Assembly (NCBI RefSeq): GCF_016545825.1
Contig: NC_052613.1
Span: 7,936,001-8,000,000, forward strand
DNA length: 64,000 bases
Direction: 5' to 3'
Source of the DNA: Eucalyptus grandis
Taxonomy: Eukaryota; Streptophyta; Magnoliopsida; Myrtales; Myrtaceae
Shown here: in pieces, positions 1 through 13,000 of the stretch
Position numbering within the stretch: position 1 is the stretch's first letter
Layout: each line of letters begins with the position of its first letter
The notes under the pieces: model-generated
What the model was told of the DNA's origin: nothing
Database searches by the model: none
What the model saw: the letters and a program-made list of their open reading frames with translations, nothing else
Made by a program: the position numbers and the translations under genes

Positions 1-1375
1 TCTAGATTTGACATTGCCTCGGTAGTGCTCGCCTCTATCTAGAATCTCTTGCAACGAGTTGCAATGAGGTCGTGGGATCAGGGCATTACTAATGAGATTT
101 ACCGTGGCGGTGGTTATGTCTATAGTTGTAGTTGTAAAATTTAGAATGTTGGGATGATACTTAAGTGATTGCCGTGATGTTTATTGAGGATGAAGGTGGC
201 AGAGAGGCGATAGTGACTTGATGGTGGAATGGAGAGATCACAATGGACGGCAAGTGGTTGGCGATGGTGGTGCAACTATGGCTTTGATGGCAGCGGGGCG
301 GCACAACCGTGATATGTTTCCAAATGCAATTACAAAAATATGGGTGTCTATATGTCCTTGATCCCATTACAAGATGCATTTTAGTAGGATTTAACAAAAA
401 AATTCAAAAGATGGAGTTATGGTGAGCGAATGGCTTAAAACTTTCTTCAAAGTTCAAACTACGAATTGTATCACACTAAATTAATATATTGAAAATTAAA
501 TTATTAAATTACCGAATCTCGAAAATAGAAAAGAAGAAAAAGAAGAAGAAGACAAAACGGTAAAAAAAATGCAACTTCTTTAGTAGAATGGGAATGATGG
601 CCTTGTTTTGTGTCTTTTTCCCCTATTAGAGAGAGAGAGAGAAACTTCCATTGTCCATTTTCAAGTTTTATTATGTTTAGGAATAGCGAGTTGAATAATT
701 TCTTAATTCACACAATAAATAATCAATTAAGCTTAGTTATGAGATTTTGTGACCAGATTTGAAAAACTAATATGGATGAATTCAAGAACAACAACCAAAT
801 AATGAGATGATAGCACGAGATGCTTCAAACACCATATCAAGCTTTCGATAAACTTTGATTTTTGGCTAGCCTAGCACTAATTCTTCAATATATTTCTTGC
901 TAAACTTAGCCTCCAAGTAGGTGGCAAATACAATATCCATGAGTCTTACTGGTCTCTTGATATTTCGAAAATCGGGCTCATCAAATATTTACATTTTGAC
1001 CCCAGTATACAATTCTTATAAGGAAAAATGACACAAATTATCTTTCAACTTTTGTCCAATATGCTATGTCATTCCTATACTTTTAATTTTTACAATGTTG
1101 TTCCTAAATCTTGATATAATGCTTTGTTCAAATATGCAATGTCATCCGTGAACTTTAATTTGTTCAGTATAATTTATGAACTTTGATTTAATGTTCAATG
1201 TAGTTCTTGAACTTTTAAAAAATTTCATATATTCAATGGGTTACCTTGAACGTTTATTCATAGTTTATGGATAACATGAACGAATAAAAAATCTAAGGAT
1301 GGCATTGCACACCAAACTAAAATCCATAGATTGCATTGACTTGATTAAAGAAGTTCGGAGATGATATTGCACATC
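1..1375. other. Intergenic, no gene seen
   Basis: AT-rich sequence without a convincing open frame or splice structure. About 1020-1375 consists of loosely repeated phrases of the kind 'gaactttaatttgttcag', typical of dispersed non-coding plant repeats. No terminal inverted repeat could be fixed here. A short (GA)n run lies near 630-642. Confidence 0.5.
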
Positions 1376-1385
1376 AAATCAAACT

Positions 1386-2600
1386 TCAGAAACCATACGT
1401 GCCATTATCTCTTCTTCTAATAAGTGGCAATCCGAATGGCCCGATTAAACCGTTGTATTGGATTGGGGGTGTACTTCTATATTTGGTGACATCCTTAAAG
1501 ATCAAAATCAAGAAACCCCCAGCCAATTTTCCCAGTGGAGATCCAAGCAAATTCCTCGAGTATGGTATACATAGTTGACAACCTAAATCCCTTGAGAACA
1601 CACATCCTCCAAACAATGCAACAACTTCCCAGAGTACATATGAGAGCATTACCAAGCACACATACATTCTCCATTTATGTCATTACCCCTTCTTCTAATA
1701 AGCAGCAATCTCCGAGTGCCCCAATTAGTCATTCCAATCAGAACGGGGTTATACTTCCATTTTCAATCAACCAAATTCCTATATCGGCACACATCCCATA
1801 TGGACAAACGTCTTCTACAGGAAGCAACAGCTTAAACAATCAAATTCTTAGATGGACACAAATCCAGTGACAGCTTAAACAACCATTTCCACATGGATAC
1901 AAATGCTCTATTAGATGCAACGGTTTTTAAGTATGTTGCCAAAGTACATATGAGAGCATTTCCAAGCACATACACATTTTTCCATTTGTGCCATGTCCCT
2001 TTTTTTTTAATAAGCGGCGACCTGAGTGGCCTAATTGGTCAATCCTATTGGAATGAGGGTGTACTTCAAAATTCGATTTGCCAATTTCCCATATATGAAC
2101 ACACATTCTATATATAAGGCGACAGTTTAGACAACTAATTTCCCTATTATGGGCACACATCCCATTTGGACGCCATCTATATAAAGCGCTGTTTATAAGT
2201 GACCTATAGTAAGCAAAAAGCATCACATACCTCTCTACCAAATTATTGCCGGAGTACTTATGAAAGCATTTCCAAAGCACATACTCATTCTCCACTCTTG
2301 CCATGACCCCTCATTCTACTAAGCGGCAACGCACGTGGCCCGAATAGTTAATCGAATCCTGTATTCGACCGCCCAAAATTTCATATATGAATGCGCGTAT
2401 ATGGACATACATCCTCCATAAGATGCCAAGACCCCTCATTTTACTAAGTGGCAACCCGAGTAGCCCAAACAGTCAATGGAATCCGATCCGGGGGTTTACA
2501 TTTCCCCATGAAAACTCAATAGAAAAGCAGCAGCCTCAACGACCAAATTCTCCTATGGACACATCCTCCATGCAAGGCAAAAACAGCTTTAGGCATGTTG
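1386..2600. repeat. Decayed tandem repeat, ~310-bp unit
   Basis: Two landmarks recur in order. 'agtacatatgagagcat' or close variants start near 1631, 1941 and 2251, exactly 310 bases apart. 'taagcggcaa' variants start near 1421, 1699, 2011, 2320 and 2445. So there are about four units, the last truncated, and the copies are well diverged. Short open frames here (for example 1535-1870 plus, 1927-2304 minus) follow the repeat and show no protein family. It could be an old satellite or subrepeats of a lost transposon. Confidence 0.75.
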
Positions 2601-2867
2601 CCAAAGTTGTTGGAACCAACATAATGACAATAAACTTTGGAAACTTTGAATAAGAACACTAGAAATTTGAGGGAGAAATTTGTATTGAGAATGCTTTTAT
2701 CTTATTTGTGTCTTCGTGGACTATGGCTTGTGGCTTGATTTACAACTCACGACTTCATCCCTTTTTATAGGAATTGAAGTTTACAAATACCAATGATTAC
2801 ATAACAACCCATAAATGTCAATGATGAGAATTTAATGACTAAAGAAAAAGTCTCATTCATGTAATCA

Positions 2868-3595
2868 TAAATACAATCAAAATGCACAATAAATTAATTG
2901 AAGTTTCCAATAACTTTCATTATTCAAATCCATATAGCTTACACATCCAGAGGGCATTCCACCCCCCTCCCCCCACCCCACGGCCAGGCCCCCACGGCCA
3001 GACCACCACCACACCATTCCCAAGGTCCATTAATTTCAAAAGTGAACGGGTGTCACATTTGCTAAAAAATTTCAATGGAGGGTCAAATAATAAGGGGGAC
3101 AAATCGGTCAAATTGGTCAAATCGGACCTGAAAGAAAACGAAGTCAAGTAAGAAGCGAATAAGTTTTAGGGAGAAATTTTTGTATTTCTTCAATTGTATT
3201 CCATGTATAGATTTCAATAATTATAAACACGATCAAAATCCACAATAAAGTAACTAAAGTCTTCAATAACTTCCATTCTTCAAATCCATGTAACTCACTA
3301 TAAAGTTTTTATGACTCTTTCAATGCTTGCAAATTTCTCATCCAATAATCGTCATCCGATAATTAATTTTATTTTATTTAAAGAAAACTACACATTTGGA
3401 GGGGGGAGGACCACCACCACAACATTCCCATGCAGGTCCATCAATTTCAATGGAGGGTCAAATTATAAGGAGGGGACAAATTGGTCAAATCGGTCAAATA
3501 GGACATGAAAGAAAACGAAGTGAAGTAAGAAGCGAATAAGTTTTAGAGAGAAATTTTTTGTATTTCTTCAATTGTATGTATAGATCTCAGTTTAA
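2868..3595. repeat. Direct duplication, ~360-400-bp unit, two copies
   Basis: The block from about 2868 to 3215 is repeated from about 3218 to 3595. Matching landmarks are 'caccaccacaacattccca'-type text at 3001 and 3409, 'gagggtcaaat' followed by 'ggtcaaatcgg', and 'gaagcgaataagttttag' at about 3150 and 3525. The period changes along the unit (358-408 bases) because of indels. No coding function is seen. It ends about 200 bases before the CYP78A TATA box, so it is part of the upstream region of that gene. Confidence 0.75.
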
Positions 3596-3780
3596 TCCCT
3601 ACAAATCGATCCAATATCTCAATTTAATCCCTAATTTAGTACAAGATTATAGTCTTTTGTATTTCTTCAACTGTACTCAATGTACAGATTCCCGGCATAT
3701 CTTCCGGACTCCCGAGCATATCTTCCGACAGACCCATGGTTAAAGATGGTAAGCAGTAAGCAGCAGGTAAAAAAGTGGCC

Positions 3781-3788
3781 TATATAAA
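3781..3788 (+). promoter_or_regulatory. TATA box of the CYP78A gene
   Basis: TATATAAA lies 120 bases upstream of the chosen ATG (3908). It is followed by a CT-rich leader (3790-3850) typical of a plant 5' untranslated region. Transcription would be expected to start near 3810-3820. No ATG occurs between the box and 3908. Confidence 0.7.
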
Positions 3789-3907
3789 CCACCCTCCCTC
3801 TCTCTCTCTCTTCTCACCACACCCTCCTCGTCCTCCTCCGTCCTCCGTCCTCCGCCCTTCTCCGCCGCTACAGCAACAGCCACTATCTCTACAGTCTCCT
3901 CACTACC

Positions 3908-6137
3908 ATGGCCGTTTCGACCGACGACCTGTTCAGCGTCCTGGGGCCTGACGCCGGCCCTTCGCACGCCGTCCTCAGCCTCCAGCTCGCCACCTGCTTC
4001 GTCCTCTTCGCTGCCATTTTCGCCTTCTGGCTATCGCCCGGCGGCCTCGCATGGGCCCTCTCGAAGGCACGCCCCTCCAACAGCGGCGGCGTGTCGGTTT
4101 CCCTGCCGGGCCCGTCCGGCGTCCCGTCCTCGGCCTCGTCTTCGCCTTCACCGGGTCGCTCACGCACCGGGTCCTCGACGAGCTCTCGAGGAGCTCCGGG
4201 GCCAGGAAGCTGATGGCGTTCTCGGTGGGGCTCACCCGCTTCGTCATCTCGAGCGAGCCCGAGAGCGCCAGAGAGATGCTGAGCAGCTCGGCCTTCGCGG
4301 ACCGCCCCGTGAAGGAGTCGGCGTACGAGCTCCTGTTCCACCGGGCGATGGGGTTCGCCCCCTACGGCGAGTACTGGCGCAACCTGAGGAGGATCTCCGC
4401 GACTCACCTGTTCAGCCCCAGGAGGATCGCCGCGTCCGGGAAGTCCCGGGCCCGGATAGGGCTCCAGATGGTGGGGGACATCAGGGCCCTCATGGAGGAG
4501 CGCGGCGAGGTCGGGGTGAGGAAGGTGCTGCACTTGGGCTCCCTCAACAACGTGATGTCCACAGTGTTCGGGCGGTCCTACGACTTCGGCGACCGCAATG
4601 GCGGCGGTGGAGTCGAGCTGGAGCGCCTGGTGAGCGAAGGGTACGAGCTACTGGGCGGGTTCAACTGGGGCGACCACTTCCCGCTGCTGCGCTCCCTGGA
4701 CTTGCAGGGCGTGAGGAGGAGGTGCCGCCGGCTCTGCGAGAAGGTGAACGCCTTCGTAGGGGCGATCGTCGAGGACCACAGGATGAGGAGGCTTAAGGTT
4801 GAGAGGAGCGACGAGGAGGACGAGAACGCCGGAGATTTCGTCGACGTCCTGCTCGACTTACAGAAGGAGAACCGTCTCAGCGACTCCGACATGATTGCCG
4901 TTCTGTGGGTAAGTCGTCCTTTTTGACCGCTTTCCAGGTTTGAGTTATCATACATAGCTTGCTTTTGCTCCATTTTTCTACCAGGAAGAACCGTATGTTT
5001 CCATATTAGTGTTAAAACTATTTCATGGTCTGGAAGTACATGCGATTGGAAAACTTTGTGGTCGGGATATTTTTGGCGTCAGATGCGTTTCCTAGGTTGT
5101 TTTCTTCTCTTTTCTTTTTCATGCGGGAATGCTTTGTAGTTTGTCCTGGCGAGAGCCTCCTTTTGTTTGTTCAGGGTTCATTGTGGGTGGATGCTTTGCA
5201 TATTGCATTTCGCTCTGGTTTTTTTTGTTGGTTTTATTTTGTTTTTGGGTTGTTGTCGGGGACGTCCCAAGGTGTTGGGAATCTGAATATTTTTGCCCCC
5301 CATCACCACCTTTTTATCTTATTCTCATTCCTTATCCATCTCGGTTTATCTGCTGGGGCATGTTCCTTTTGCTTTGCTTTGTTACTTCCCTGCTGGCGAT
5401 CTCGTATGGGGGCAGCATTGCGAGGACGGATTTGGACAAATTTGGAGAGCCAATCTTTGCTCGATGAAAGCGAAAAGTTGAAATCTTTTTCCTTTTGTTG
5501 TGGTGTTATTTTCGATCAGGAGATGATCTTTAGAGGCACTGATACGGTGGCCATCCTCCTGGAATGGATTCTGGCCAGGATGGTCCTCCACCCCGACATC
5601 CAAGCGAAAGCCCAGTCCGAGATCGACGCCGCCATCGGGTCGGCCCGGCCCGTGGAGGACTCCGACCTCCCAAGGCTCCCGTACCTGCGGGCCATCGTCA
5701 AGGAGACCCTGAGGGTGCACCCGCCGGGCCCTCTCCTGTCCTGGGCCAGGCTCGCCGTCCAAGACACCCACGTCGGCGGCCACTTCGTCCCGGCGGGGAC
5801 CACCGCCATGGTGAACATGTGGGCCATAACCCACGACGAGGCGGTCTGGCCCGATCCGGAAGAGTTCAAGCCGGAGAGGTTCGTGGCGGGGGACGGCGGC
5901 GAGTTCCCGATCATGGGCTCGGACCTGAGGCTCGCCCCGTTCGGCGCCGGGCGGAGGGTGTGCCCCGGCAAAGCGATGGGGTTGGCCACGGTGGAGCTCT
6001 GGCTCGCCCAGCTGCTGCAGAGCTACAAGTGGGTCGGGTCGGATCGGGGGGTGGACTTGTCGGAGCGGCTGAAGCTGACGATGGAGATGAAACAGTCCCT
6101 GGTCTGCAGGGCCATCCATAGGAGGTTGCAAGTTTGA
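3908..6137 (+). CDS. CYP78A5: Cytochrome P450 of the CYP78A family, KLUH/CYP78A5-like
   Basis: Plant P450 of the CYP78A group. Members sit in the ER membrane and promote organ and seed growth; the substrate is not settled. Two exons are seen, 3908-4908 and 5520-6137, with a GTAAGT donor, a CAG acceptor and phase 0, giving about 539 codons. Visible in order are an N-terminal hydrophobic anchor, a proline-rich hinge (LPGPSG), the family block [20 protein letters not shown], the I-helix [14 protein letters not shown] of the ExxR motif, PERF, and the heme loop [10 protein letters not shown] with its Cys ligand. The single intron just before [10 protein letters not shown] fits the family. Oddity: near 4119, just after LPGPSGVP, one base is missing relative to the family. 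The first 70 codons are therefore out of frame with the rest; it may be a sequencing error or a true frameshift. Exons are strongly GC-rich against AT-rich flanks. The CYP78A5/7/10 branch is likely; the exact orthologue is inferred. Confidence 0.9.
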
Positions 6138-6796
6138 TTTGGGATATCCCTGACAGTTTGTTGCGAGTGATGTGGGATCATAAATATGATGGGATTATGC
6201 AAGGTGGTCTCCTCCATAATTTTGTCAACTCTTCTAGTGGGGACTTAGTTTTTTAGCTTCTTCTCTATGTTTTGCCATACTAATTTTTTTTCTTTGTTCT
6301 TTCTATCTCCCTACTTTCTGCCGGTGCAGGAGTGTGTAAGGAAAATGTGCTTTTGTAGTGCTTGTCGCTTGTCTTTTTAGCCATTGAAGCCCCCATGTAC
6401 ACAAACCACCTTGTATAAATGCTCAATATAATCAGCGTTCGGGCTCCCTTAAGTTGTTGAGCATGTTGCGCCATTTTCACATGTTTTCTCTCTCCACAAT
6501 GTTTGATCGAATAACTCTTTTTGCCATCCCATCAGGGTTTTGTCCGGTTCTAATCTTTTAGCGCAAGAGCAGAAGATCCGTACTCAAGCTTCTTGTATAA
6601 GACGATGCGTGTAAGCTTAGGGCCAGCAGGGCCATAAGATGGCACGAAACTTGTGTTAAAGAAGCCTGGAATGTGTATATATTCCAGGGGTATCCAAGTA
6701 TGCCAGCGGAACTAATCCGTCCCCGTCACTCTCTCGGCCTTCGGGCATATGATCGTGTCGAAAGGATCTTTATCGAACGTAGATGTACACGTACTC
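6138..6796. other. CYP78A 3' flank, no gene seen
   Basis: This is the downstream region of the P450 gene. T-rich stretches and AATATA-like words near 6420-6430 could serve polyadenylation, but none is decisive. Nothing else is recognised. Confidence 0.4.
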
Positions 6797-7235
6797 GGTT
6801 TATTGGGCTCGGCTAAGAGTTACGTCGCCAAAGCCTAAATTTGGAGGTCGGGTAGTGCGCTGGTAAACGCTACTCAATGGCGTAAGTCTAGGGAGTTTGG
6901 ATATTTTCATAAGGATGGCTAGGATTCGCATGGCAAAAGATAAGAATGAAAGCATGATTACTTAAAACTAATTTATTATGCATGTGTCTGTAAGCAATTA
7001 GAGAGAGAGAGAGAGAGAGAGAGGGGTTTATTGGGTTCAGCTAAGAGCCATGTCGCCGAAGCTAAATTTAGAGTCTGGTCTTGCGCCGTTAAACGCTACT
7101 CCAATGGCAAAAGCCTAACGTATTAGGATATTTCCATTAAGATGGCTAGGATTCACATGACAAAAGATAAGAATAAAAGCGTGATCCCTTAAACTAATTG
7201 ATTATGCATACGTAAGTGTGTGTGTAAGCATGAGC
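6797..7235. repeat. Tandem duplication, ~225-bp unit, with (AG)n between copies
   Basis: 'ggtttattgggctcggctaa' at about 6798 recurs as a variant at about 7024. Both copies continue through 'aacgctact', 'gatggctaggattc' and 'aaaagataagaat'. A (GA)n run of about 22 bases (7000-7022) sits at the junction. No coding capacity is seen. Confidence 0.8.
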
Positions 7236-10079
7236 ACTAGTTTAATTAGGTTTTTTAAACTTTAGGGTTATGGATTGTTTGGTCGTTCTCCTCATTCATT
7301 CGATCCCATCACATATTATAATAGTTTGAGCTCTCTTTTCTCTTTCAATGCCACTCCCTTGTGCATCTTTATCCCTTGCAAAAGCCCTTTTTGTAGCTCC
7401 AATTAAAATGATACGAACAAAAGAGCTTCTTCCTAGACAATGATTCCTTAATTAAGGTGCTATCGTAACATTTAAGAATCCCCACTTTTTTTTTTTTTTT
7501 TTTTGGTTACTTTTGTTGTTGGGCGAATTTTCGTAGCTTTCCACTTTACTATATCATCACTTGAATAGGGACTTTTGAATGATTGAGGAATAAGAACCTA
7601 AACATAAAATCATTGATGATATGGCTCGTTCATATCATATCTCACACACCCACCCACTTTCTCTTTTTTATTCTGGGCTCTGGCAGATGCAAATCCTCCT
7701 CAGAGAATAATTATCTGAGGGAAGGTGTGCTGGGAAAAAGCTTTGCCCTTTTTGGCAACCCTAGAAAGATAAAAGATTGATGCATGCGGGATTTGAATAT
7801 TCATGCAAACCCGCCTATTTTATCGTTATTTATACCCTAGTACCAAACTCCCGAGGGAAAAAAAAGACGGTATTAATGTTATGATTTTCGCGTGATGCTC
7901 ATTTTGATACCGAAACTTCTAAAATGACCATTTATGTAGCAACTTTTGAAAAACGTTAATTTGAGTGGCTCTAATAACTGAATTTGTCAGAAAATTCGAT
8001 GTCACTCGTCAAAGTCACTTCAATGAAACTTTTTGGAAAAATTGCAATATGAATGTGATGGTTCATAAAGTTTTTTTCAACACTTAGTTTATCATTTGTA
8101 AGAATTTTGCTCTGAAATTTTTAAGTTAGAAATTTGACAAAATAACGACATGAGTCAAAAGCAAATATTCTAACTTTGCCACTATTTTCTTTGTTTTTGT
8201 TCAACTCAAAAGAAAAATCATGGAGCAAATATTCTTGTCCAAATAATTTCATCTAAAATCACAAAGATCTACTTGTTTTTATAGAAAAAAAGGAAGTAAG
8301 TAAAATCTTTTATATCTCTCGTAATTTTGCATTTGGTTTTTCTATTAACAGCTTTGTGTTTAGATTGAATGGTGGAATTTGGAGCCTTATGGAAATGGAG
8401 GACTTCTCTTAGATTGACTGCGAGGATCAATGCTAGAGAACGCTTGGGAACCGATTTACTCAATTTGTGAAAAATTGATATATTTAACAAAGTCAGTATA
8501 TAAAATTTTAAAATGTTTTGTGCCAAAATTTTATGAACAATTAGTTGGATGCTAAAATGTTATGGGTGATCAATTTAAAGTAAAAACATTTAAAAGCATT
8601 TATTTAAGTGACTCCGATGAGGCATATCAAATTGGGACTCTTTTCTAACACAACTTATGTGTGCATCTTAATAACTAATAATTTCATTCTCACGTGTGGG
8701 CTCTAGTGTTAAGTTTACTTTCCTAATTCAGGTATCCTTCTGCATCAGTCTATCTTAAATTGAATATCCAATGCCCAATTTTATCCATTGTCTCTTTCTT
8801 CAAACCGAAGCATGAAGTCTGTCATCAAGCCCACACAGCTGTATCATAATGCCCATTGCCCGAAAATCGAGTTGGTCATCAGATTTGTTCTTTGAGATAT
8901 TCACCAAACATTGAATTAAAATAGGGCCCTTAAGTAATTGCTCTTTAAAAGTTATGATACTTATACTGTCTTTATTCCCAAGTTAATTTTTTTTTTTTGG
9001 TTCTTGGGTACTTTCATTTTGTTTTTTAATATTCCTATCCACACTCATATCTTCCTCTTATTCCCTTTCCTTTGGCCCTCTCTCTCTCTCTCTCTCTCTC
9101 TCTCAATACCTCAAGTGTTCTCTGTTGGATGCAAATTGTGTAACCCAAGATCTCCATAACTAGAACAAGAACATGCATAATTGAGTAGAAAGATTAACGC
9201 ACCTATTTTGGGATCCATTGTTCTTGAAGGAGAAGCGGAAACACAATGTTTCACACGCAAGTCCTTCTCCTCTATTGACCTCCATATCACTGGCTCAATG
9301 AGACGGCCCCCTTACGTGTAACGTTAGGTAAACGCCATTTAGATGAGGATACATGTGAAAATTAAGATTAGAGGAGAGACTTGAGCACTGTTTATAGAGT
9401 TTCCAGCCAGGCCCCCTCATTATGGGCCAGGCTCAACTCGGCCTACACTAACCAGCCCCATATTAGACTAATTAAGAAACATTCTATCTCACCTTAAACC
9501 AGCCATGTTTTACGGTAGTCGTAAAAATAATAAATTACAATATCAATTAATGTAGTTCACATTAGGAAAATTCTTACATTCTCTTGAAGCCAAGTGCACC
9601 TAGCCGTACGAAAGTTGTACCTAGTTAAAATCCTAGTCCAATGATTAATTTTGGCTATTATAATATCTAAGATTCCATCCTAGTCATTATTCTCATCCAC
9701 CAAATTTAATCATCATGAGTCGATCTATTCGGCGGTTTTGATGGAACGAGAGATGTCGTGCTTCATAAGCAGGCACCGTAAAGAAAACGAAGGAGAAACC
9801 GTGACTAGCAAGGATAGATTATCGAGTGTATGTAGGGGCATCAAGCTCCGCATCATATGTACATCATCGAGCTCGGGAACTCTGTTTTCTTCAATGGTCT
9901 GCGAACTAGGGCATGTATCGGGTGCACGCAATAAGTTTTCATCTCACATTATAATACCTTGCTTATGTGATGCCCCACTTTTAAGCTTTAGCTATAAAGT
10001 GATCGGAAGGTGGCCTAAAGAAAGGGAACTTGATTTTTCAGATGCCTAAGGCATATTTTGTGCTTAATTAATTTCATCA
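7236..10079. other. Intergenic, no gene seen
   Basis: AT-rich sequence. It holds a (T)n run (7484-7505), a (CT)n run (9079-9105) and short frames without family signatures. A more GC-rich stretch (9150-9480) contains repeated Gly/Pro-like text such as 'ggccaggc' and could be a transposon relic. The frame 9738-10049 plus (103 codons) is not recognised and I do not call it a gene. Confidence 0.4.
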
Positions 10080-13000
10080 CATCCTAACTTGCTCAGTACA
10101 AAACAAGCACATCCCCACATCGAACAAGGCTATACACTGCCTGCAGCCCCAATTTAAATATTGAATCTGTCCAACTTGCGAGGTCATTCTCTTAATATTA
10201 GTCTTCGGCGCATATAGTGGTCCAAAGAAAATAAAGCATATATACTCCATCATTTCATCACAACGCCATGATAGTTTCATTTGGCACAAGCATTTGAGAA
10301 ATTATCTTAATCGAATTTTCATTTGTATCATGAAATCGACAGTAGTTATAGATGAAAAGTTCTTGACTAATCACATGACCTAACAAAAACGCATTTGACT
10401 TCACGCGTTTGATTTTTGTTAATTATGGAATGAATCTGACTCACTATAATCAAGCAAACTCGATGCATGAGCAACCTTAGAGATGGGAACAAAGCAATTC
10501 CTCGTCATCCCGTTTGTCATCATCATCAACAATTATTACAAAACCTCATTTGGTACCACAAATCGATTTCGTTAAAGAATTCATGCGTTCAAAAATTCTA
10601 TTAATTATACGGAACGAACCCAACTAGCGATGATGCGCAAACTCGATGCATGAACGAACAGCTTGAGGCTCAAGAGCCCTAGAGATGGGAACAAAGCAAT
10701 TCCTCGTCATCCAGTTCGTCATCATCATCACCAATCATTATAAAGACCCCATTTGGTACCACAAATCGATTTCATTAAAGAAGTCGAGAGGGAGAGATGA
10801 ATCGATTCTTGGCCAGAGGAAAGGGAGGTTCCCTGCACACACAAGAATTGAACATCCTCCACACTTGCATGCGTAGCAAAGCTTCATATGAATAATAATG
10901 ATGATGAGGATGATGATTCATGGATAATAATCATATATATATATATATATTCTCCTGTTGGATGCTTCTCCAACACCAGCTTAAAGCGCGTTAAAGAGAC
11001 ATTACACGAAAACCCTTCGTTTATTCTATCTATTCTTTTTCTCATTTTTTGCCCTAGTTCTAATGTTCTCGTATGGACCAGAAAGGAGAGAACTTATGAC
11101 CACTTGCTCCCTTTGGGTCTAATTATTAGATGCTTGACGTTGATTTATAAGCCCTAACCACTAGCTGGTCTTTGCCATCTGAGATTGAAGCAGAAGACCA
11201 GGCCACTATGGTCTTGGATAGGTCTCATTATTTAACAATCATATGATATGGCAAAATAATAATTTATAAATATTGCGGCGTGCCCGAAATATATTAATTT
11301 TTTTTTTAATCTTCTCATGTTCATTCATGTCCATTAGAGAGGACCCCTTCTTACTTTGAAAATGGGATCCACCGGCATGCCCTAATTATATGCTCTATAC
11401 ACCAACATTTGTTTTTTTGACCATGATGATGGCTGTAGCGATCACATGAATCAGGACTAAGTGCTCGCAAAGCACGATTCATTACAACCTTAAAAGCATC
11501 TTAGGTTCTAATGGGTACATTTATAAAATTCTTAGTTCTCATGTGGGTGTGCGCAAAAACTCGCATGCTCCACTGCTATCTCATATTTTTTTCTCACTAT
11601 TTGATTCTAAAAAAGGGGCTTCCATTGCCAAATATCATTTTCGTTACCTACTAAAGTACATTTCAATCAATAAGTTCATCTAGAATTATGTCTCTCGAAT
11701 CAACTTTGACAAATGTAAAAGACGTTGCTTTTTGAGATTTTCTTAGGGTTCATAGGACAACCCTTTCCCTTCAAAGAAATTCTCAATAGTATATAAGCTA
11801 CATTGGTATGGCAATTTATTCACATTTAATCATTAAGTACAATTGGTGGATTCATATGGATAGAAGGGAAAATCATTTAGCTTGTAAAAACAAAAGAAAG
11901 TAAGGTTTCATTTGTTTTGCAAAAAATGAATGATTTGGAAAATATTTTATTAAAAATAATCACTTGTATCGCTAACAAAAATATATGAATATAATTTTTT
12001 TTTATTGTCCATGAAAATTTTTAGAAATAAATTGTTGTTAATAATTGAAATAGTTTCAATTAACTAATTATTTCAAATACTCTAACAATTTTCAAATTAG
12101 GCTTAAGCTAGTCTAGTTATGGCCAATAGGCCTGTTCAACCCACATGCTTGACCCCCCGAATCATAATGCTTGAAATTGGTTTTCTTTTCTATTTTTAAA
12201 ATTATTATTCTTTGATATATAAATTCTCAATAACTTAAAGAATTTTGTGGACAAAAAAAAAAAATAACTTCAAAGAATTTAGAAAAAAATTATAAAACTT
12301 TCTATCATAAATTTCAAAATGAGAATCGCACCAATTCAATACGATAATATTTTCCAATATCATAGACAAAGAATGAATATACGGTATATAAGACACATGT
12401 TGGATGTGGTTCATACTCTCTATCGATAAGAAGGCACGAGAGTCTTGCTCCCGGTGAGTGGATGGGAGTAGTATCCTTTAACCGTAAAGAGTTTTTATAG
12501 TTTGAGCCCATATTTTATTGGTAGTTTAGGCTTTTAGGCTATTGGGTATATATAATCTATTTCTTTTATAATTGATGAATGTCATAAAGAGGTGTGGGGT
12601 ATTAATTATAGTGGAATCCTATACGATGTTGCCCAAGATTAAGGGTGAATTATGATAAAAAATTTATGTATCGATTTCTTTTTCTCGCTTTTATTCTCTA
12701 TATCCTTCGATTGTGTGCATAATCTTAACAACACATATGTTTACTAATAAAATTAAAAAATGAAATATGATATTCCATGGCTATACTTGGTTTGACGGCC
12801 TAGGTCTACAAACATCCCTCTCCTGTTGGACATGGTCATTTCCTATCAATGGACAATGCTATTCGTGCAGCAACAAGTGTCCAATTCCGGCCTATGGATC
12901 ACAATGACAACTCTTTCGACACTTTTGCGAACTGTATGATGGCTTATAATCTCGAAAAATTCTCATACATCACTTCTTTTTGGTTGGTTTACCCAAGTTG

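Noticed and set aside
3889..4533. Long minus-strand open frame of 214 codons
   Set aside because: It is the antisense shadow of the GC-rich CYP78A exon 1; the composition is Arg/Pro/Gly-rich with no family signature.
5025..5519. Extension of the second CYP78A frame upstream ([11 protein letters not shown]...)
   Set aside because: This is intron read-through; a GTAAGT donor at 4909 and a CAG acceptor at 5517-5519 restore the family sequence.
5382..6131. Minus-strand frame of 249 codons
   Set aside because: Antisense of CYP78A exon 2; the plus strand holds all P450 motifs.
9738..10049. 103-codon plus-strand frame
   Set aside because: No recognisable family, no splice context; overlapping minus-strand frame of similar quality.
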